DNA of 64,000 nucleotides from Rhizobium jaguaris (GTDB lineage Bacteria; Pseudomonadota; Alphaproteobacteria; Rhizobiales; Rhizobiaceae). The translations under genes and the position numbers were made by a program. The stretch covers positions 1,674,001 through 1,738,000 of the forward strand of contig NZ_CP032695.1 of NCBI RefSeq assembly GCF_003627755.1. The letters are read 5' to 3'. Below, in pieces: positions 19,603 to 30,343 of the stretch (position 1 is the stretch's first letter; each line of letters begins with the position of its first letter). The notes below the pieces were generated by a model, which was not told the DNA's origin, ran no database searches, and saw only the letters and a list, made by a program, of their open reading frames with translations.

Positions 19603-20649
19603 TCAGTCGCCGTTTCGGAACAATCTCCAGCGCGTCGGCCTGAAAGCGATGCGATTGCGGTCAAGCGCGCCGGCTTTGTCCGGCGGCAGCTCGATTTCGA
19701 TTTGCTCATGATTGGCGCCGATATTCATTTCGATATGGCGAGTGCCTGCAACGCGGCGGGTGGCGGTCAACAGTCCGGCGATGCAACCGCCGTCGCCGTC
19801 GCGAAGCTCGATATCATGCGGGCGAAAATAGAGATAGGCTCCGCCGTCGCGTTCGTGCGGTGTGCTTAGCCCGAGGGGTCGATCCTCGAACCAGATTTCG
19901 CCGCTGGAAATGCGCACCTTCACGCGGTTGGATTGTCCGATGAAACCGTAGACGAAGGGCGAATTAGGTGTGTCGTAGATTTCGTCCGGCGTCCCGATCT
20001 GCTCTATTGCGCCCTTATTGAGCACGACGACACGGTCAGCCAGTTCCAGTGCCTCTTCCTGATCGTGGGTGACAAAAACGGTGGTGTGGCCGGTGCGGTC
20101 GTGAATTTCGCGCAGCCACTTGCGCAAATCCTTGCGCACCTGTGCGTCGAGTGCTCCGAAGGGTTCGTCCAGAAGCAGCACGTTAGGCTCGACCGCCATG
20201 GCGCGCGCAAGCGCCACACGCTGCCGCTGGCCGCCGGACAGCTGCGCCGGATAGCGCTTCTCGAGGCCGTTGAGCTGCACCAACTCCAGCAGTTCAACGG
20301 CGCGACGATGAATTTCGGTGCGGGAAGGGCGGCGCGATGGAGAGCGCACCTTCAGGCCAAAGGCGATATTATCCAGCACCGTCATATGGCGGAACAACGC
20401 ATAATGCTGAAACACGAAGCCGATGTTGCGCTGCTGCACCGTCTTCTTCGATGCATCTTCGTCACCGAAGAAAATCTGCCCCTCGGTCGGAGTTTCTAAC
20501 CCGGCGATCAAGCGCAGCAGCGTCGTCTTACCTGAGCCGGAAGGGCCGAGGAGCGCGATAAGTTCACTAGAGCGGATATCCAGGGAAACATCATTCAACG
20601 CCGGAAAGCGGCCGAATTCCTTGCGCAGGTTTTGAACGCGAACTTCCAT
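19603..20649 (-). CDS. cysA: sulfate/thiosulfate ABC transporter, ATP-binding protein
   Basis: A 348-residue ATPase of the sulfate importer. The N-terminal ABC domain has Walker A GPSGSGKTT, signature LSGGQRQRVALARA, Walker B VLLLDEPFGALD and the switch histidine in VFVTHDQEEAL. A C-terminal regulatory TOBE-like domain (about 240-348) contains YFRPHDIEL. The start ATG at 20649 follows AAGGA; a TTG two codons earlier is the alternative. It is the last gene of sbp-cysT-cysW-cysA and converges on udh. Confidence 0.92.
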   Translation of the reverse strand: MEVRVQNLRKEFGRFPALNDVSLDIRSSELIALLGPSGSGKTTLLRLIAGLETPTEGQIFFGDEDASKKTVQQRNIGFVFQHYALFRHMTVLDNIAFGLKVRSPSRRPSRTEIHRRAVELLELVQLNGLEKRYPAQLSGGQRQRVALARAMAVEPNVLLLDEPFGALDAQVRKDLRKWLREIHDRTGHTTVFVTHDQEEALELADRVVVLNKGAIEQIGTPDEIYDTPNSPFVYGFIGQSNRVKVRISSGEIWFEDRPLGLSTPHERDGGAYLYFRPHDIELRDGDGGCIAGLLTATRRVAGTRHIEMNIGANHEQIEIELPPDKAGALDRNRIAFRPTRWRLFRNGD

Positions 20650-20660
20650 TAACAATTCCT

Positions 20661-21533
20661 TCAGTGACGCCGGCTGGCTGCGATTTCTTCGCTATAGCGC
20701 ATTTCCAGCAGCGTCTTCAGTATGAGTGTCACAAGGGCGAGCAGGGCGAGAAGCGTGGCAACCGCGAAAGCTCCCGAAAAATTATATTCATTATAGAGAA
20801 TCTCGACCTGCAACGGCATGGTGTTGGTTTCACCGCGAATATGGCCGGAGACGACGGACACTGCGCCGAACTCGCCCATGGCGCGGGCGTTGCAAAGGAG
20901 AACGCCGTAAAGCAGGCCCCATTTGATGTTCGGCAAGGTCACATGCCAGAAGGTCTGCCAGCCATTGGCCCCGAGCGACAGTGCCGCTTCCTCGTCCGCA
21001 TTTCCCTGCTCCTGCATCAGCGGGATCAATTCGCGGGCAACGAAGGGGAAGGTGACGAACATCGTCGCAAGCACCAGACCGGGAACCGCGAACAGGATCC
21101 GGATGCCATGACTCTGCAACCACGGCCCCAGAACGCTGTTCGAGCTGAACAGGAGCACGAAGACCAGGCCAGATATCACCGGCGACACGGAAAACGGCAA
21201 ATCGATCAGAGTCGTCAGGAACGCCTTGCCCTTGAACTCGAATTTGGCGATCGCCCAGGCCGCGGCAATACCACAGACGAGGTTCATCGGCACGCTGATG
21301 CCGGCAACGATCAACGTCAGCCGGATGGCGGCAAAGGTCTCGTCATCCACCAAGGCGTTGAGGAACTCCTCGGCACCCTTGCGGAACGCTTCGACAAAGA
21401 CGGCGGCAAGCGGCATCAGCACCATCAACGCCAAGAAGGCGAGCGAGATGACGACGAAGGTCCAGCGCGCGAGCTTGCTCTCGGTAATCACGGAATGAAC
21501 CGTGTCGGATGAGGAAACGGACTCATGCGCCAT
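20661..21533 (-). CDS. cysW: sulfate ABC transporter, permease CysW
   Basis: A 290-residue inner-membrane permease with about six transmembrane segments. The EAA-type loop that contacts CysA lies in EEAALSLGANGWQTFWHVTLPN (about 180-200). The family-specific end includes MGEFGAVSVVSGHIRG, the standard CysW motif. It overlaps cysT by 11 bp and precedes cysA by 11 bp. Confidence 0.92.
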   Translation of the reverse strand: MAHESVSSSDTVHSVITESKLARWTFVVISLAFLALMVLMPLAAVFVEAFRKGAEEFLNALVDDETFAAIRLTLIVAGISVPMNLVCGIAAAWAIAKFEFKGKAFLTTLIDLPFSVSPVISGLVFVLLFSSNSVLGPWLQSHGIRILFAVPGLVLATMFVTFPFVARELIPLMQEQGNADEEAALSLGANGWQTFWHVTLPNIKWGLLYGVLLCNARAMGEFGAVSVVSGHIRGETNTMPLQVEILYNEYNFSGAFAVATLLALLALVTLILKTLLEMRYSEEIAASRRH

Positions 21534-22380
21534 AGCCGTACCTCTTTCTGCTCCAGGATTGCGTGAGGTTGATGACCAAGAGCATGACGAACGAGATGAC
21601 CAGCATCATGGTCGCAATCGCCGTCGCCGCTGCGTAGTTGTATTCCTCAAGTCGGATGACAATGAGCAATGGCGCGATTTCGGAGATATAGGGCTTGTTA
21701 CCGGCGATGAAGATCACCGAGCCGTATTCGCCAGCCGCACGCGCGAAAGCCAGAGCGAAGCCGGTCAGGGCGGCCGGAGCCAGGCCCGGCAACAAGACGC
21801 GGGTGATCGTCTGGAAGCGGTTTGCTCCGAGCGTCGCAGCTGCTTCTTCCACTTCGCGGTCAATCTCTTCCATGACCGGCTGCGCCGTGCGCACGACGAA
21901 GGGCAGGCCGACGAAGATCAACGCGATGATGATACCGGCCGGCGTGAAAGCGATCGTGATGCCGAGCGGCGCAAGAAACTGACCGATCCAGCCATTAGGG
22001 GCGTAGAGCGTCGTCAGCGCAATGCCGGCGACGGCGGTCGGCAAGGCGAAGGGCAGGTCGACCATGGCGTCGATGATGCGTTTGCCGGGGAAGCGGTAGC
22101 GCACCAGCACCCAGGCAAGGATCAGCCCGAACACCGCATTGACGATGGCGGCAATGAATGCGCCGCCGAAGCTCATGCGGAGTGCGTAAAGCGTGCGAAT
22201 ATCGAGCGCAATGGCCCAAAACTTGGACCAGCCGAGAGAGCTGCTCTTCCACAGCAATCCCGAGAGCGGGATGAGAACGATCAGGATGAGCCAAGTCAAG
22301 GTAACGCCGAGCGCCAATCCGAAGCCCGGAATGACACTCGGCTGCCTAAACCGCCACCGTTTGCGGATTATCGCATGCAT
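21523..22380 (-). CDS. cysT: sulfate ABC transporter, permease CysT (CysU)
   Basis: The second permease subunit, 285 residues with six membrane spans. Typical parts are the SLGWSKFWAI entry, DLPFALPTAVAGI, the EAA loop EEAAATLGANRFQTITRVLLP and the family motif ARAAGEYGSVIFIAGN. It is only 6 bp from the stop of the binding-protein gene, so it is cotranscribed. Confidence 0.92.
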   Translation of the reverse strand: MHAIIRKRWRFRQPSVIPGFGLALGVTLTWLILIVLIPLSGLLWKSSSLGWSKFWAIALDIRTLYALRMSFGGAFIAAIVNAVFGLILAWVLVRYRFPGKRIIDAMVDLPFALPTAVAGIALTTLYAPNGWIGQFLAPLGITIAFTPAGIIIALIFVGLPFVVRTAQPVMEEIDREVEEAAATLGANRFQTITRVLLPGLAPAALTGFALAFARAAGEYGSVIFIAGNKPYISEIAPLLIVIRLEEYNYAAATAIATMMLVISFVMLLVINLTQSWSRKRYGYGA

Positions 22381-22386
22381 ACAGAG

Positions 22387-23415
22387 TTATTGTCCCGGCT
22401 TGTACATCTGATCGAAGATGCCACCATCATCGAAGAACTTCGGCTGAGCTTGGGACCATCCGCCGAAATCGTCAATCGTTGCCAGCTTCAAACTCGGGAA
22501 CCGAGCAATATCCTTGGGGTCGGCCACTTCTGGCTTGATCGGTCGATAGTAGTGCTTGGCCGCGATCTTCTGACCCTCATCGGAATAGAGATAGTTCAGA
22601 TAGGCTTCGGCAACCTTGCGGGTGCCCTTGGCGTCGGCATTGGCTTCGACGACCGCAACCGGCGGGTCAGCGCGGATCGAAACAGAAGGCGTCACGATCT
22701 CGAACTTATCGGGGCCGAGTTCTTCGAGAGAAAGATAAGCCTCGTTCTCCCAGGCGAGCAGAACGTCGCCGAGACCGCGCTGGACAAAGGTCGTGGTCGC
22801 GCCGCGGGCACCGGTATCGAGCACCGGCACATGCTTCAGCAACTGCGTGACGTATTCCTGCGCCTTGGCGTCGTCGCCGCCATTGGCCTGCTTAGCCCAG
22901 GCCCAGGCTGCCAGGATGTTCCAGCGAGCGCCGCCTGACGTCTTTGGGTTCGGCGTGACTACCTGAACGTCGCCCTTGACCAGATCCGACCAATCCTTGA
23001 TGCCCTTCGGATTGCCCTTGCGCACGAGGAAGACGATGGTCGACGTGTAGGGAACGCTATTGTTTGGGAACTTGGTCTTCCAGTCGGCCGGAATTTTTTT
23101 CGTCGCCTTGGCAATGGCGTCGATGTCGCCTTCCAGTGCCAGCGTCACAACATCGGCGTCAAGGCCATCGATGACCGAGCGCGCCTGGGCGCCGGAGCCG
23201 CCATGCGAGGCCTTGATGTTGATGCTTTCACCGGTATCCTTCTTCCACTTCGCGGCAAAGGCTTCGTTGAAATCCTTGTACAATTCGCGCGTCGGATCGT
23301 AGGAAACGTTGAGAAGCGTCTTATTCGCGGCCCATGTCGGCGCCACCGCTGTAAGCGAAAAACTGCCAATCAGAACTGCGGCGGCGAGAAGCCTCGAAAG
23401 CTTTATCGTCTGCAT
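22387..23415 (-). CDS. sbp: periplasmic sulfate-binding protein
   Basis: A solute-binding protein of 342 residues with signal peptide ([20 protein letters not shown], cleavage after WAA). Anion-binding segments are [20 protein letters not shown] and the C-terminal [13 protein letters not shown]. It captures sulfate or thiosulfate for CysTWA. AAGGAGG precedes the ATG perfectly. As first gene, its 150-bp upstream region should carry the promoter. Confidence 0.92.
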   Translation of the reverse strand: MQTIKLSRLLAAAVLIGSFSLTAVAPTWAANKTLLNVSYDPTRELYKDFNEAFAAKWKKDTGESINIKASHGGSGAQARSVIDGLDADVVTLALEGDIDAIAKATKKIPADWKTKFPNNSVPYTSTIVFLVRKGNPKGIKDWSDLVKGDVQVVTPNPKTSGGARWNILAAWAWAKQANGGDDAKAQEYVTQLLKHVPVLDTGARGATTTFVQRGLGDVLLAWENEAYLSLEELGPDKFEIVTPSVSIRADPPVAVVEANADAKGTRKVAEAYLNYLYSDEGQKIAAKHYYRPIKPEVADPKDIARFPSLKLATIDDFGGWSQAQPKFFDDGGIFDQMYKPGQ

Positions 23416-23572
23416 GGTGACCTCCTTCGTTGTCCCTAAACCCTATCAACTTGGTCGTATAAAGTAACGAAGATTGTTCCCGACTGCCGCAATTACATAG
23501 AACGGCATCCCATAGAATCAAGGAAAGTGAAATCTCATTCTCGCGCTTCGGCCACCGTCCGCCGACACCGCA

Positions 23573-24028
23573 TCAGCAGATCGAGTCGGTCATGAAAACG
23601 GAATAGAGTTCGTCGGCACTTTTTGCCTGACGCATGGCGGTCAACACGCCTTCCATTCTAAGCCGTCTGGCGATGGCCGCAAGCACGTTAAGATATTCGC
23701 TGCGGCCATTTTCAGCAAACAGCAGCACGAAGGCCAGATCGGTTGGAACGTCGTCGATCGCCTCGAAATCGACCGGATGGCTGAAGCGAACCATCAGCCC
23801 ACGCGGTCTCGTCATCCCGATGATCGCCGCGTGCGGAACGGCGATGCCGTTGCCGATTCCGGTCGTCCCAAGCTTCTCCCGCGCTTCCAGCGCCCGCAGA
23901 ACCAAGCTTTCGTCGAGGCCGAGGCAATGAGCCGCTTTCGACGACAAAAGCTGCAAGGCGCGCCACTTGGTCGGCGCAGAGAGGCCGACGAAGACGTGCT
24001 CGGGCAGGATGATGGTGGAAAGGTCCAT
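23573..24028 (-). CDS. ptsN: EIIA-Ntr (PtsN-like) phosphotransfer protein
   Basis: A 151-residue PTS IIA domain of the fructose/nitrogen type from MDLSTIILPE. The phosphorylatable histidine is H66 in GNGIAVPHAAI. The other motifs, EKLGTTGIGNG and LAFVLLFAENG, fit the family. In E. coli, EIIA-Ntr is known to bind KdpD and stimulate kdp expression. Here the gene lies 98 bp after kdpE on the same strand, so a potassium role is likely, and it may be a second ptsN paralogue dedicated to kdp (inference). The start 81 bases inside the longest frame gives the normal PtsN length. Confidence 0.85.
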   Translation of the reverse strand: MDLSTIILPEHVFVGLSAPTKWRALQLLSSKAAHCLGLDESLVLRALEAREKLGTTGIGNGIAVPHAAIIGMTRPRGLMVRFSHPVDFEAIDDVPTDLAFVLLFAENGRSEYLNVLAAIARRLRMEGVLTAMRQAKSADELYSVFMTDSIC

Positions 24029-24126
24029 GGTCACTCTCACGCTCGGACATCGGTAGTTTTGGCAGGGCTCTGCGTCGCCGGCCTCTCGATAAGGACGGCG
24101 ATCGTGCAAATCATGGGTTCGGGGCT

Positions 24127-24819
24127 TCAGTCCGGCTCGCGCAGGCGATAGCCGACGCCGGTCTCCGTGGTGATGTATTGCGGTTGATCCGGAATCTGTT
24201 CGACCTTCTGCCGGAGTTGTCGGACGTAGACGCGCAGATACTGCACATCCGCCGCCGGACCCCAGACCTGCTTCAACAGGAACTGATGCGTCAGTACCTT
24301 ACCGGCATGCTGCGCCAGCACCCGCAGGATGTCGTATTCCTTCGGTGAAAGCTTCACTTCCTTGCCGTCGACCTTGACTATGCGCTTGACGAGATCGATC
24401 GAAAGGCCGCCGGTCTGGAAGATCGCTTTTTCGCCCTGCTGCTGCAGACGGTGGCGAAGCGCCACGCGAATGCGCGCCGCCAATTCGTTCATACCGAAGG
24501 GCTTGGTAACGTAATCGTCGGCACCGGTTTCCAGTGCCTTGACGATGCCGGCCTCATCGGTTCGGCTCGAAAGAATGACGACCGGCATCTGCAACCCGTC
24601 TTCGCGCCATTCCTGCAGGAGGTCATGGCCAGGCTTGTCGGGTAGGCCGAGATCGAGCACGATCAGATCGGGCTGATCTTCCTGCACGGAAATCCGCGCC
24701 GCGGCGGCGCTCTGGGCTTCATTGACGGCGTAGCCTTGGGCACTCAAGCCGACGCGCAGCAATTTGCGGATCGGCGGCTCGTCATCGACAACGAGTATCT
24801 TGACGGCGGTCGTGGTCAT
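24127..24819 (-). CDS. kdpE: response regulator KdpE
   Basis: An OmpR-type response regulator of 230 residues. The receiver domain has the acidic pair in VVDDEPP, the phospho-aspartate in DLIVLDLGLPD (near 55) and the lysine of VTKPFG. The C-terminal winged helix ends with LRVYVRQLRQKVE and TETGVGYRLREPD. It activates kdp transcription when phosphorylated by KdpD. Its ATG overlaps the kdpD stop by 4 bp. Confidence 0.94.
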   Translation of the reverse strand: MTTTAVKILVVDDEPPIRKLLRVGLSAQGYAVNEAQSAAAARISVQEDQPDLIVLDLGLPDKPGHDLLQEWREDGLQMPVVILSSRTDEAGIVKALETGADDYVTKPFGMNELAARIRVALRHRLQQQGEKAIFQTGGLSIDLVKRIVKVDGKEVKLSPKEYDILRVLAQHAGKVLTHQFLLKQVWGPAADVQYLRVYVRQLRQKVEQIPDQPQYITTETGVGYRLREPD

Positions 24820-27527
24820 TTCAATTCATCCAGCTTAGGTAGATCTGTTGGTTTCGGCAGGCGGATGGTGAAGACCGCGCCTTGACGATCGGTCCGGTTG
24901 CCTGCGGTGATTGTGCCGGCCATGGCCTCGATGAAACCACGGCTGATGGAGAGGCCAAGGCCGGTGCCGGCCCGCACCTGATCGCCCTTGCGGACGCGAT
25001 AGAAAGTATCGAAGACTCGTTCGAGATCGGCGGGCGGAATGCCCGGGCCTTCATCCATGACGCGGAAAACGATGTTGTCGACATCGGCCCAGGCCTCCAA
25101 ACGAATGGTAGAGTCATCCGGCGCATATTTGGCGGCATTGTCGAGCAGATTGAACAACACCTGCTCGAAGAGGACGGGATCGACCCGCACCATCGGCAGA
25201 TCGACCGGAATCTGCACCTCGACGTGATGCCGGGCGAGGATTTTTGCCCCGCGCCGAAGCGCACTGCCGACGATATCGCCACCATAATGCAGGGCGTAAT
25301 TCGGCTCCATCGCGCCAGACTCGATCTTGGTCATGTCGAGCAGATTAGCGATAAAGCGATTCAGCCGTTCGGATTCATCGACCACGGTCGACAGTAGATC
25401 GACGCGATCTTCATGCGGCAGGGTTTCCAGATAATCCCGCAAAGTGCCGGCGGCACCGAGGATGGCGGCGAGCGGTGTCTTGAGATCGTGCGAGATAGAG
25501 GTCAGCAAGGCGGAGCGCAGCCGATCGGCTTCGACGGCCAACTTCGCTCGGTCGACGTCGGCAACCAATAGTACGCGCTCGATGGCAAGGGCCGCCTGAT
25601 CGGCCAAAGCATCGAGCAGGCGCTGCTGTTCCGGCGTCAGTAGCGGCCCTTCGCGACGGTCGCTATCGAGGCCGATAACGCCAACGGCCGTACGGCCGGT
25701 GCGCAGCGGCACATAAAGACGCTTGGCTCCCGGCAGCGTATCGGCCCCACGGCCGGCAGCATGATTGTGCTCCCAAGCCCAGCGCGCGGCTGCGATATCG
25801 GCATCGTCGAGCGTGTCATCGGGCGGATAGCCCGCTTTGACGGCAATAGTGCCATTCTCGGGCAGCAGCAGCACCACACGCACCTTCAACATCGAAGCAA
25901 TCTGGAAGGCTGTCGCCCAGAGTACGTCATCGAGCGTGCCGGTGCCGGCAAGCTTCTTCGAGAAAAGATAAAGATCCTCCGTCGTTCGCGCCCGCTGGCG
26001 CGCGGCGGCGGCCTGCCGTTGCACCGTTGCGGTGAGATTGCTGGCAATGACGGCGACACCAAGAAAGAAGAAGAAGGCAAGCACGCTTTCCGGATCGCTG
26101 ATCGTCAGCGTATAGCGGGGCGGCAGGAAGAAGAAGTTGAAGGCTAGTGCACTGAGAAGGCAGGAATAGAGGGCCGGTCGCAAGCCTTGCGTCACGGCCG
26201 AAGCCAGCACCGCCATAAGGAACACCAGCGCCAGGTTGCGAACATCGAGAACCTGGTCAAGGATTACGCAGAAACCGAGGGCGACAGCGACGTAGAGCGT
26301 CGCCAGGATATAGCCGCGCAACTGAAACGGGGCGGGCGAGGGCGCCGCTCTGACCCCACGATTCGCCGTCGTGTCCTCCGTGTCATTGCCGGAAATGACA
26401 TGTACGCTGATGTCGCCGGCCTTGCGGATCAATTCGTAGGAAACCGAGCGCTTCGACCAGTCCCGCCATGTGCCGATCTTCGGCGAGCCAATGACGATGT
26501 GAGTGACATTGTTGCTGGCCGAATGGCGAAGCAGCTCTTCGGCGACCTCACGGCCGGGAATGGTAATGGCTTCGCCGCCGAGCTGTTCGGCAAGTCGCAG
26601 AGTCGCCGCAATGGTGTCGCGCTGCGCCTCGGTCAGATTGATGGATCGGTTGGTCTCGACATAGACGGCCGCCCAAGGCGCGCGCAGGCGCGAGGCCATG
26701 CGAGCGGCGTAGCGCACCAACAAAGCCGAGCGTGGATGATGATCGATGGAGACCAGTACGCGCTCGCCTGCCGCCCACGGGCCCGGGATCGCATGCGCCT
26801 GCATATGGGTCAGAAGCTGGTCGTCGACCCGCTGCGCCGTGCGCCTCAACGCCAGCTCGCGCAGTGCCGTCAGATTGCCGGGGGTGAAATAGTTGGTCAG
26901 CGCCCGTTCGGCCGTCCTTGACACATAGACCTTGCCGTCATGCAGGCGCTTGATCAGGTCGTCGGGGGTCAGATCGATGATCTCGACATCGTCGGCCATG
27001 TCGATGATCGAATCCGGTACCGTTTCGCGCACACGCACGCGGGTAATTTGCGAGACGACATCGTTCAAGCTTTCGACATGCTGGATATTCAGCGTCGTAT
27101 AGACGTCGATACCGCGGTCTAGCAGCTCCATGACATCCAGATAGCGCTTCGGATGACGGCTGCCCTGCGCATTGGTGTGGGCGAGCTCATCGACCAGCAC
27201 CAGGCCGGGCCGGCGCTTCAGGATCGCATCGAGGTCCATTTCGTCCAGCGCGCGACCCTTATAGTCGATCTGGACGCGGGGAATGATCTCGAAGCCTTCG
27301 AGCAAAGCCTGCGTCTCCCGACGGCCATGGGTTTCGACCACCCCGACGACGACATCGACGCCGTCGGCAATTTTGGCTTTGCCAGAGATCAGCATTTCAT
27401 AGGTCTTGCCGACGCCCGGCGCAGCGCCCAGAAAAATCTTCAGGCGGCCACGCGTTTCCCGCCGAGCCTTTTCCAGAAGCGCGTCGGGGGAAGGCCTGCT
27501 CAGCGTGTCGCGGCTATCGTCTGGCAT
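24816..27527 (-). CDS. kdpD: sensor histidine kinase KdpD
   Basis: A 903-residue membrane kinase sensing potassium limitation or turgor. Domains in order: KdpD N-terminal domain with Walker A GAAPGVGKTYEML and LVDELAHTN (about 25-230), a Usp-like domain (about 240-370), four membrane spans around 390-490, a GAF-like region, HisKA with SISHDLKTPLAAI (about 665-680), and HATPase with DEGPGIPP and GTGLGLSISRGF. The start at MPDDSRDT follows AGGAAAGAG. It is coupled to kdpE by overlap. Confidence 0.94.
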   Translation of the reverse strand: MPDDSRDTLSRPSPDALLEKARRETRGRLKIFLGAAPGVGKTYEMLISGKAKIADGVDVVVGVVETHGRRETQALLEGFEIIPRVQIDYKGRALDEMDLDAILKRRPGLVLVDELAHTNAQGSRHPKRYLDVMELLDRGIDVYTTLNIQHVESLNDVVSQITRVRVRETVPDSIIDMADDVEIIDLTPDDLIKRLHDGKVYVSRTAERALTNYFTPGNLTALRELALRRTAQRVDDQLLTHMQAHAIPGPWAAGERVLVSIDHHPRSALLVRYAARMASRLRAPWAAVYVETNRSINLTEAQRDTIAATLRLAEQLGGEAITIPGREVAEELLRHSASNNVTHIVIGSPKIGTWRDWSKRSVSYELIRKAGDISVHVISGNDTEDTTANRGVRAAPSPAPFQLRGYILATLYVAVALGFCVILDQVLDVRNLALVFLMAVLASAVTQGLRPALYSCLLSALAFNFFFLPPRYTLTISDPESVLAFFFFLGVAVIASNLTATVQRQAAAARQRARTTEDLYLFSKKLAGTGTLDDVLWATAFQIASMLKVRVVLLLPENGTIAVKAGYPPDDTLDDADIAAARWAWEHNHAAGRGADTLPGAKRLYVPLRTGRTAVGVIGLDSDRREGPLLTPEQQRLLDALADQAALAIERVLLVADVDRAKLAVEADRLRSALLTSISHDLKTPLAAILGAAGTLRDYLETLPHEDRVDLLSTVVDESERLNRFIANLLDMTKIESGAMEPNYALHYGGDIVGSALRRGAKILARHHVEVQIPVDLPMVRVDPVLFEQVLFNLLDNAAKYAPDDSTIRLEAWADVDNIVFRVMDEGPGIPPADLERVFDTFYRVRKGDQVRAGTGLGLSISRGFIEAMAGTITAGNRTDRQGAVFTIRLPKPTDLPKLDELK

Positions 27528-27587
27528 TAATTGCTCTTTCCTGACGGGCGTGATTGAGGCGGCCACCGCCGCCTCAACCTTTTGGTC

Positions 27588-28193
27588 TTATTGAGTCATA
27601 GAAGCATCAAGCGCCTGGTTCAATGCCAGCACGTTGACGACCGGTTCGCCGAGAACACCAAGTTCGCGCGGCTCAACGGCTGCATCGACAAGCGAGCGGA
27701 CTTTGGCTTCGTCCATGTTGCGGGCCTTGGCCACACGCGGCACCTGGAAATAGGCATTGTCCGGCGTGATGTCAGGGTCGAGACCGCTGCCCGAGGTAGT
27801 GAGCATGTCGATCGGAACCGGCACATTCGGGTTCTGCGCCTGCAGGGTTGCGGCATCGCCCTTGATGCGGGTGATGAGGCTCGAATTGGTCGGACCCAGA
27901 TTGGATGCGCCGGAGTTGGCGGCATTATAAGGTACTGATACCGATTTGGTCGGATCGTTCGGGTCTGCGCCTGTCGTTGCCGACGGGCGGCCGTGGAAAT
28001 ACCTGTCGCTCGTAAAATTCTGGCCGATCAAGGTGGACCCGATCACCTTGCCGTCCTTCTCCACCAGGCTGCCGTTGGCCTGGCGGGGAAAGAGTGCCTG
28101 GGCGGCACCCGTCATGGCCAGAGGGTAGACAAGGCCGGTCAGAACGGTCGTAGCGACGATCATGACGATTGCAGGTCTGATTTGTTTCAACAT
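27588..28193 (-). CDS. kdpC: potassium-transporting ATPase subunit C
   Basis: A 201-residue single-span subunit that stabilises the KdpFABC complex. The N-terminal segment [18 protein letters not shown] is the membrane anchor. Periplasmic motifs follow: [31 protein letters not shown] and the C-terminal [10 protein letters not shown]. It starts after AAGGAG, 12 bp after kdpB. Confidence 0.95.
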   Translation of the reverse strand: MLKQIRPAIVMIVATTVLTGLVYPLAMTGAAQALFPRQANGSLVEKDGKVIGSTLIGQNFTSDRYFHGRPSATTGADPNDPTKSVSVPYNAANSGASNLGPTNSSLITRIKGDAATLQAQNPNVPVPIDMLTTSGSGLDPDITPDNAYFQVPRVAKARNMDEAKVRSLVDAAVEPRELGVLGEPVVNVLALNQALDASMTQ

Positions 28194-28205
28194 GAGAGAA
28201 ACTCC

Positions 28206-30296
28206 TTAGGCGAGGCCGACGGCGGTGATCACCAGGTCGATGGCCTTGATGCCGATGAAGGGAACGATGATGCCGCCGAGGCCGTAGATCAGCAGGTTGC
28301 GGCTGAGCAGCGCGCCCGCGCCGATCGGGCGATAGCGGACACCCTTCAGCGACAGCGGGATCAGTGCGACGATGATGAGCGCATTGAAGATGATCGCCGA
28401 GAGAATGGCGCTTTGCGGTGTTGCCAACCCCATGACGTTCAGCATCTTCAGTTGCGGATAGAAGGCAATGAACATCGCGGGAATGATGGCGAAATACTTG
28501 GCGATGTCGTTGGCGATCGAGAAGGTGGTCAGCGCGCCGCGGGTCATCAGCAATTGCTTGCCGATTTCCACGATCTCGATGAGCTTCGTCGGGTCGCTGT
28601 CGAGGTCGACCATGTTGCCAGCTTCGCGAGCGGCAACGGTGCCGGTGTTCATGGCGACGCCGACATCGGCCTGCGCAAGTGCCGGCGCGTCGTTGGTGCC
28701 GTCGCCGCACATGGCGACGAGCTTGCCCTTCGACTGCTCCTCGCGCATCAACGCCAGCTTCATTTCCGGGGTCGCCTGGGCAAGGAAGTCGTCGACGCCG
28801 GCTTCGGCGGCAATGGCTGCTGCTGTGAGCGGGTTGTCACCGGTGATCATCACAGTGCGGATGCCCATGCGGCGCAGTTCGGCAAAGCGCTCGCGGATGC
28901 CACCCTTGACGATGTCCTTGAGCTGAATGACGCCAAGCAGGCGACCGTCACGAGCAACCGCAAGCGGCGTGCCGCCGGCTTTGGAGACTTCGTCTGCTAT
29001 TGCCTGCAGATCGCGGATCGTCTCGCTGTTGGTTCGCGCCATTACGGTGGCACCGGCGCCAGAGGCTGCTGCAGCCGCTCCGTTGACATAGGCCAGGACC
29101 GCGTCCACCGCACCCTTGCGGATCGAGGAGCCTTCGAGATCGACGCCGCTCATGCGGGTCTGGGCGGTGAAGGGCACGAATGTGGCCTTCAGGCTGGTCA
29201 TGTCACGGCCGCGGATCGCATATTTTTCCTTGGCGAGCACCACGATCGAGCGTCCTTCAGGCGTCTCGTCTGCAAGCGAAGCGAGCTGTGCCGCATCAGC
29301 CAGATCCTGCTCCGTTACGCCTTTGACAGGGCGGAAAGAGGTGGCCTGACGGTTGCCGAGGGTAATCGTGCCGGTCTTGTCGAGCAGCAGGGTATCGACG
29401 TCGCCGGCAGCTTCGACGGCGCGGCCGGACATGGCGAGCACGTTGAAGCGTACGAGACGGTCCATGCCCGCAATGCCGATAGCCGAGAGCAGCGCGCCGA
29501 TCGTGGTCGGAATCAAGGTCACGAACAGGGCAACGAGAACGACCGTGGAGATTGAACCGCCGGCATAGGCGGCAAAGCTCGGGATCGTCACCGTGGCCAG
29601 GACGAAGATCAGCGTCATACCGGCAAGCAGGATATTGAGCGCGATTTCGTTCGGCGTCTTCTGCCGTTCGGCGCCTTCGACCAGCGCGATCATGCGGTCG
29701 ATGAAGGTCGAGCCGGCGGCGGCAGTTATGCGGACACGGATCTCGTCGGACAGCACCTGCGTGCCGCCGGTGACGGCGGAGCGGTCGCCGCCGGATTCGC
29801 GGATGACCGGGGCGGATTCACCGGTGATGGCCGCTTCGTTGACCGAGGCGACGCCCTCGATGACTTCGCCATCGGAGGGGATGATGTCGCCGGCTTCGAC
29901 CAACACGACATCACCGACCTTCAGGCTGGTGCCGGGCACCATCTTGTAGTCGGTCCGGCTGTTACCGGTCAGAAGTTTCGCCTGGGTTTCGGTACGGCTC
30001 TTGCGCAGCGATTCGGCCTGCGCCTTGCCGCGGCCCTCGGCGACGGCTTCGGCGAAATTGGCAAACAGCACGGTGAACCAGAGCCAGATGTTGATCTGGA
30101 GGGAGAAACCGAGATTACCGCCGCCAGTCAATAGATCGCGCAGGAAGAGGACGGTGGTCAGCGTCGAGACGACGGCCACCACGAACATGACGGGGTTTTT
30201 GGCAAGGGTCCGCGGGTTCAGCTTTGTGAAAGCACCGCCCACGGCCGGAATGAGGATGCGAGAATCCAAAATACTCGCGGATTTTGACTGGCTCAT
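28206..30296 (-). CDS. kdpB: potassium-transporting P-type ATPase subunit B
   Basis: The catalytic P-type ATPase of Kdp, 696 residues. The actuator domain carries ITGESAPV (near 160), the phosphorylation motif is [13 protein letters not shown] (D near 305), the nucleotide-binding region includes SSIRKGA, and the hinge is [16 protein letters not shown]. Seven membrane spans are expected. It hydrolyses ATP to drive K+ uptake through KdpA. Confidence 0.96.
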   Translation of the reverse strand: MSQSKSASILDSRILIPAVGGAFTKLNPRTLAKNPVMFVVAVVSTLTTVLFLRDLLTGGGNLGFSLQINIWLWFTVLFANFAEAVAEGRGKAQAESLRKSRTETQAKLLTGNSRTDYKMVPGTSLKVGDVVLVEAGDIIPSDGEVIEGVASVNEAAITGESAPVIRESGGDRSAVTGGTQVLSDEIRVRITAAAGSTFIDRMIALVEGAERQKTPNEIALNILLAGMTLIFVLATVTIPSFAAYAGGSISTVVLVALFVTLIPTTIGALLSAIGIAGMDRLVRFNVLAMSGRAVEAAGDVDTLLLDKTGTITLGNRQATSFRPVKGVTEQDLADAAQLASLADETPEGRSIVVLAKEKYAIRGRDMTSLKATFVPFTAQTRMSGVDLEGSSIRKGAVDAVLAYVNGAAAAASGAGATVMARTNSETIRDLQAIADEVSKAGGTPLAVARDGRLLGVIQLKDIVKGGIRERFAELRRMGIRTVMITGDNPLTAAAIAAEAGVDDFLAQATPEMKLALMREEQSKGKLVAMCGDGTNDAPALAQADVGVAMNTGTVAAREAGNMVDLDSDPTKLIEIVEIGKQLLMTRGALTTFSIANDIAKYFAIIPAMFIAFYPQLKMLNVMGLATPQSAILSAIIFNALIIVALIPLSLKGVRYRPIGAGALLSRNLLIYGLGGIIVPFIGIKAIDLVITAVGLA

Positions 30297-30343
30297 AAGA
30301 GACTCCAGCGTGAAGAGGGAAACGGCGGATCGGGATTGCCCGA

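Noticed and set aside
21502..22938. A 478-codon plus-strand frame, and the similar long frames at 27993-29555 and 30548-31489
   Set aside because: They are antisense to cysT/sbp, kdpBC and kdpA and show the low-complexity Asp/Arg/Gly/His composition of shadow frames.
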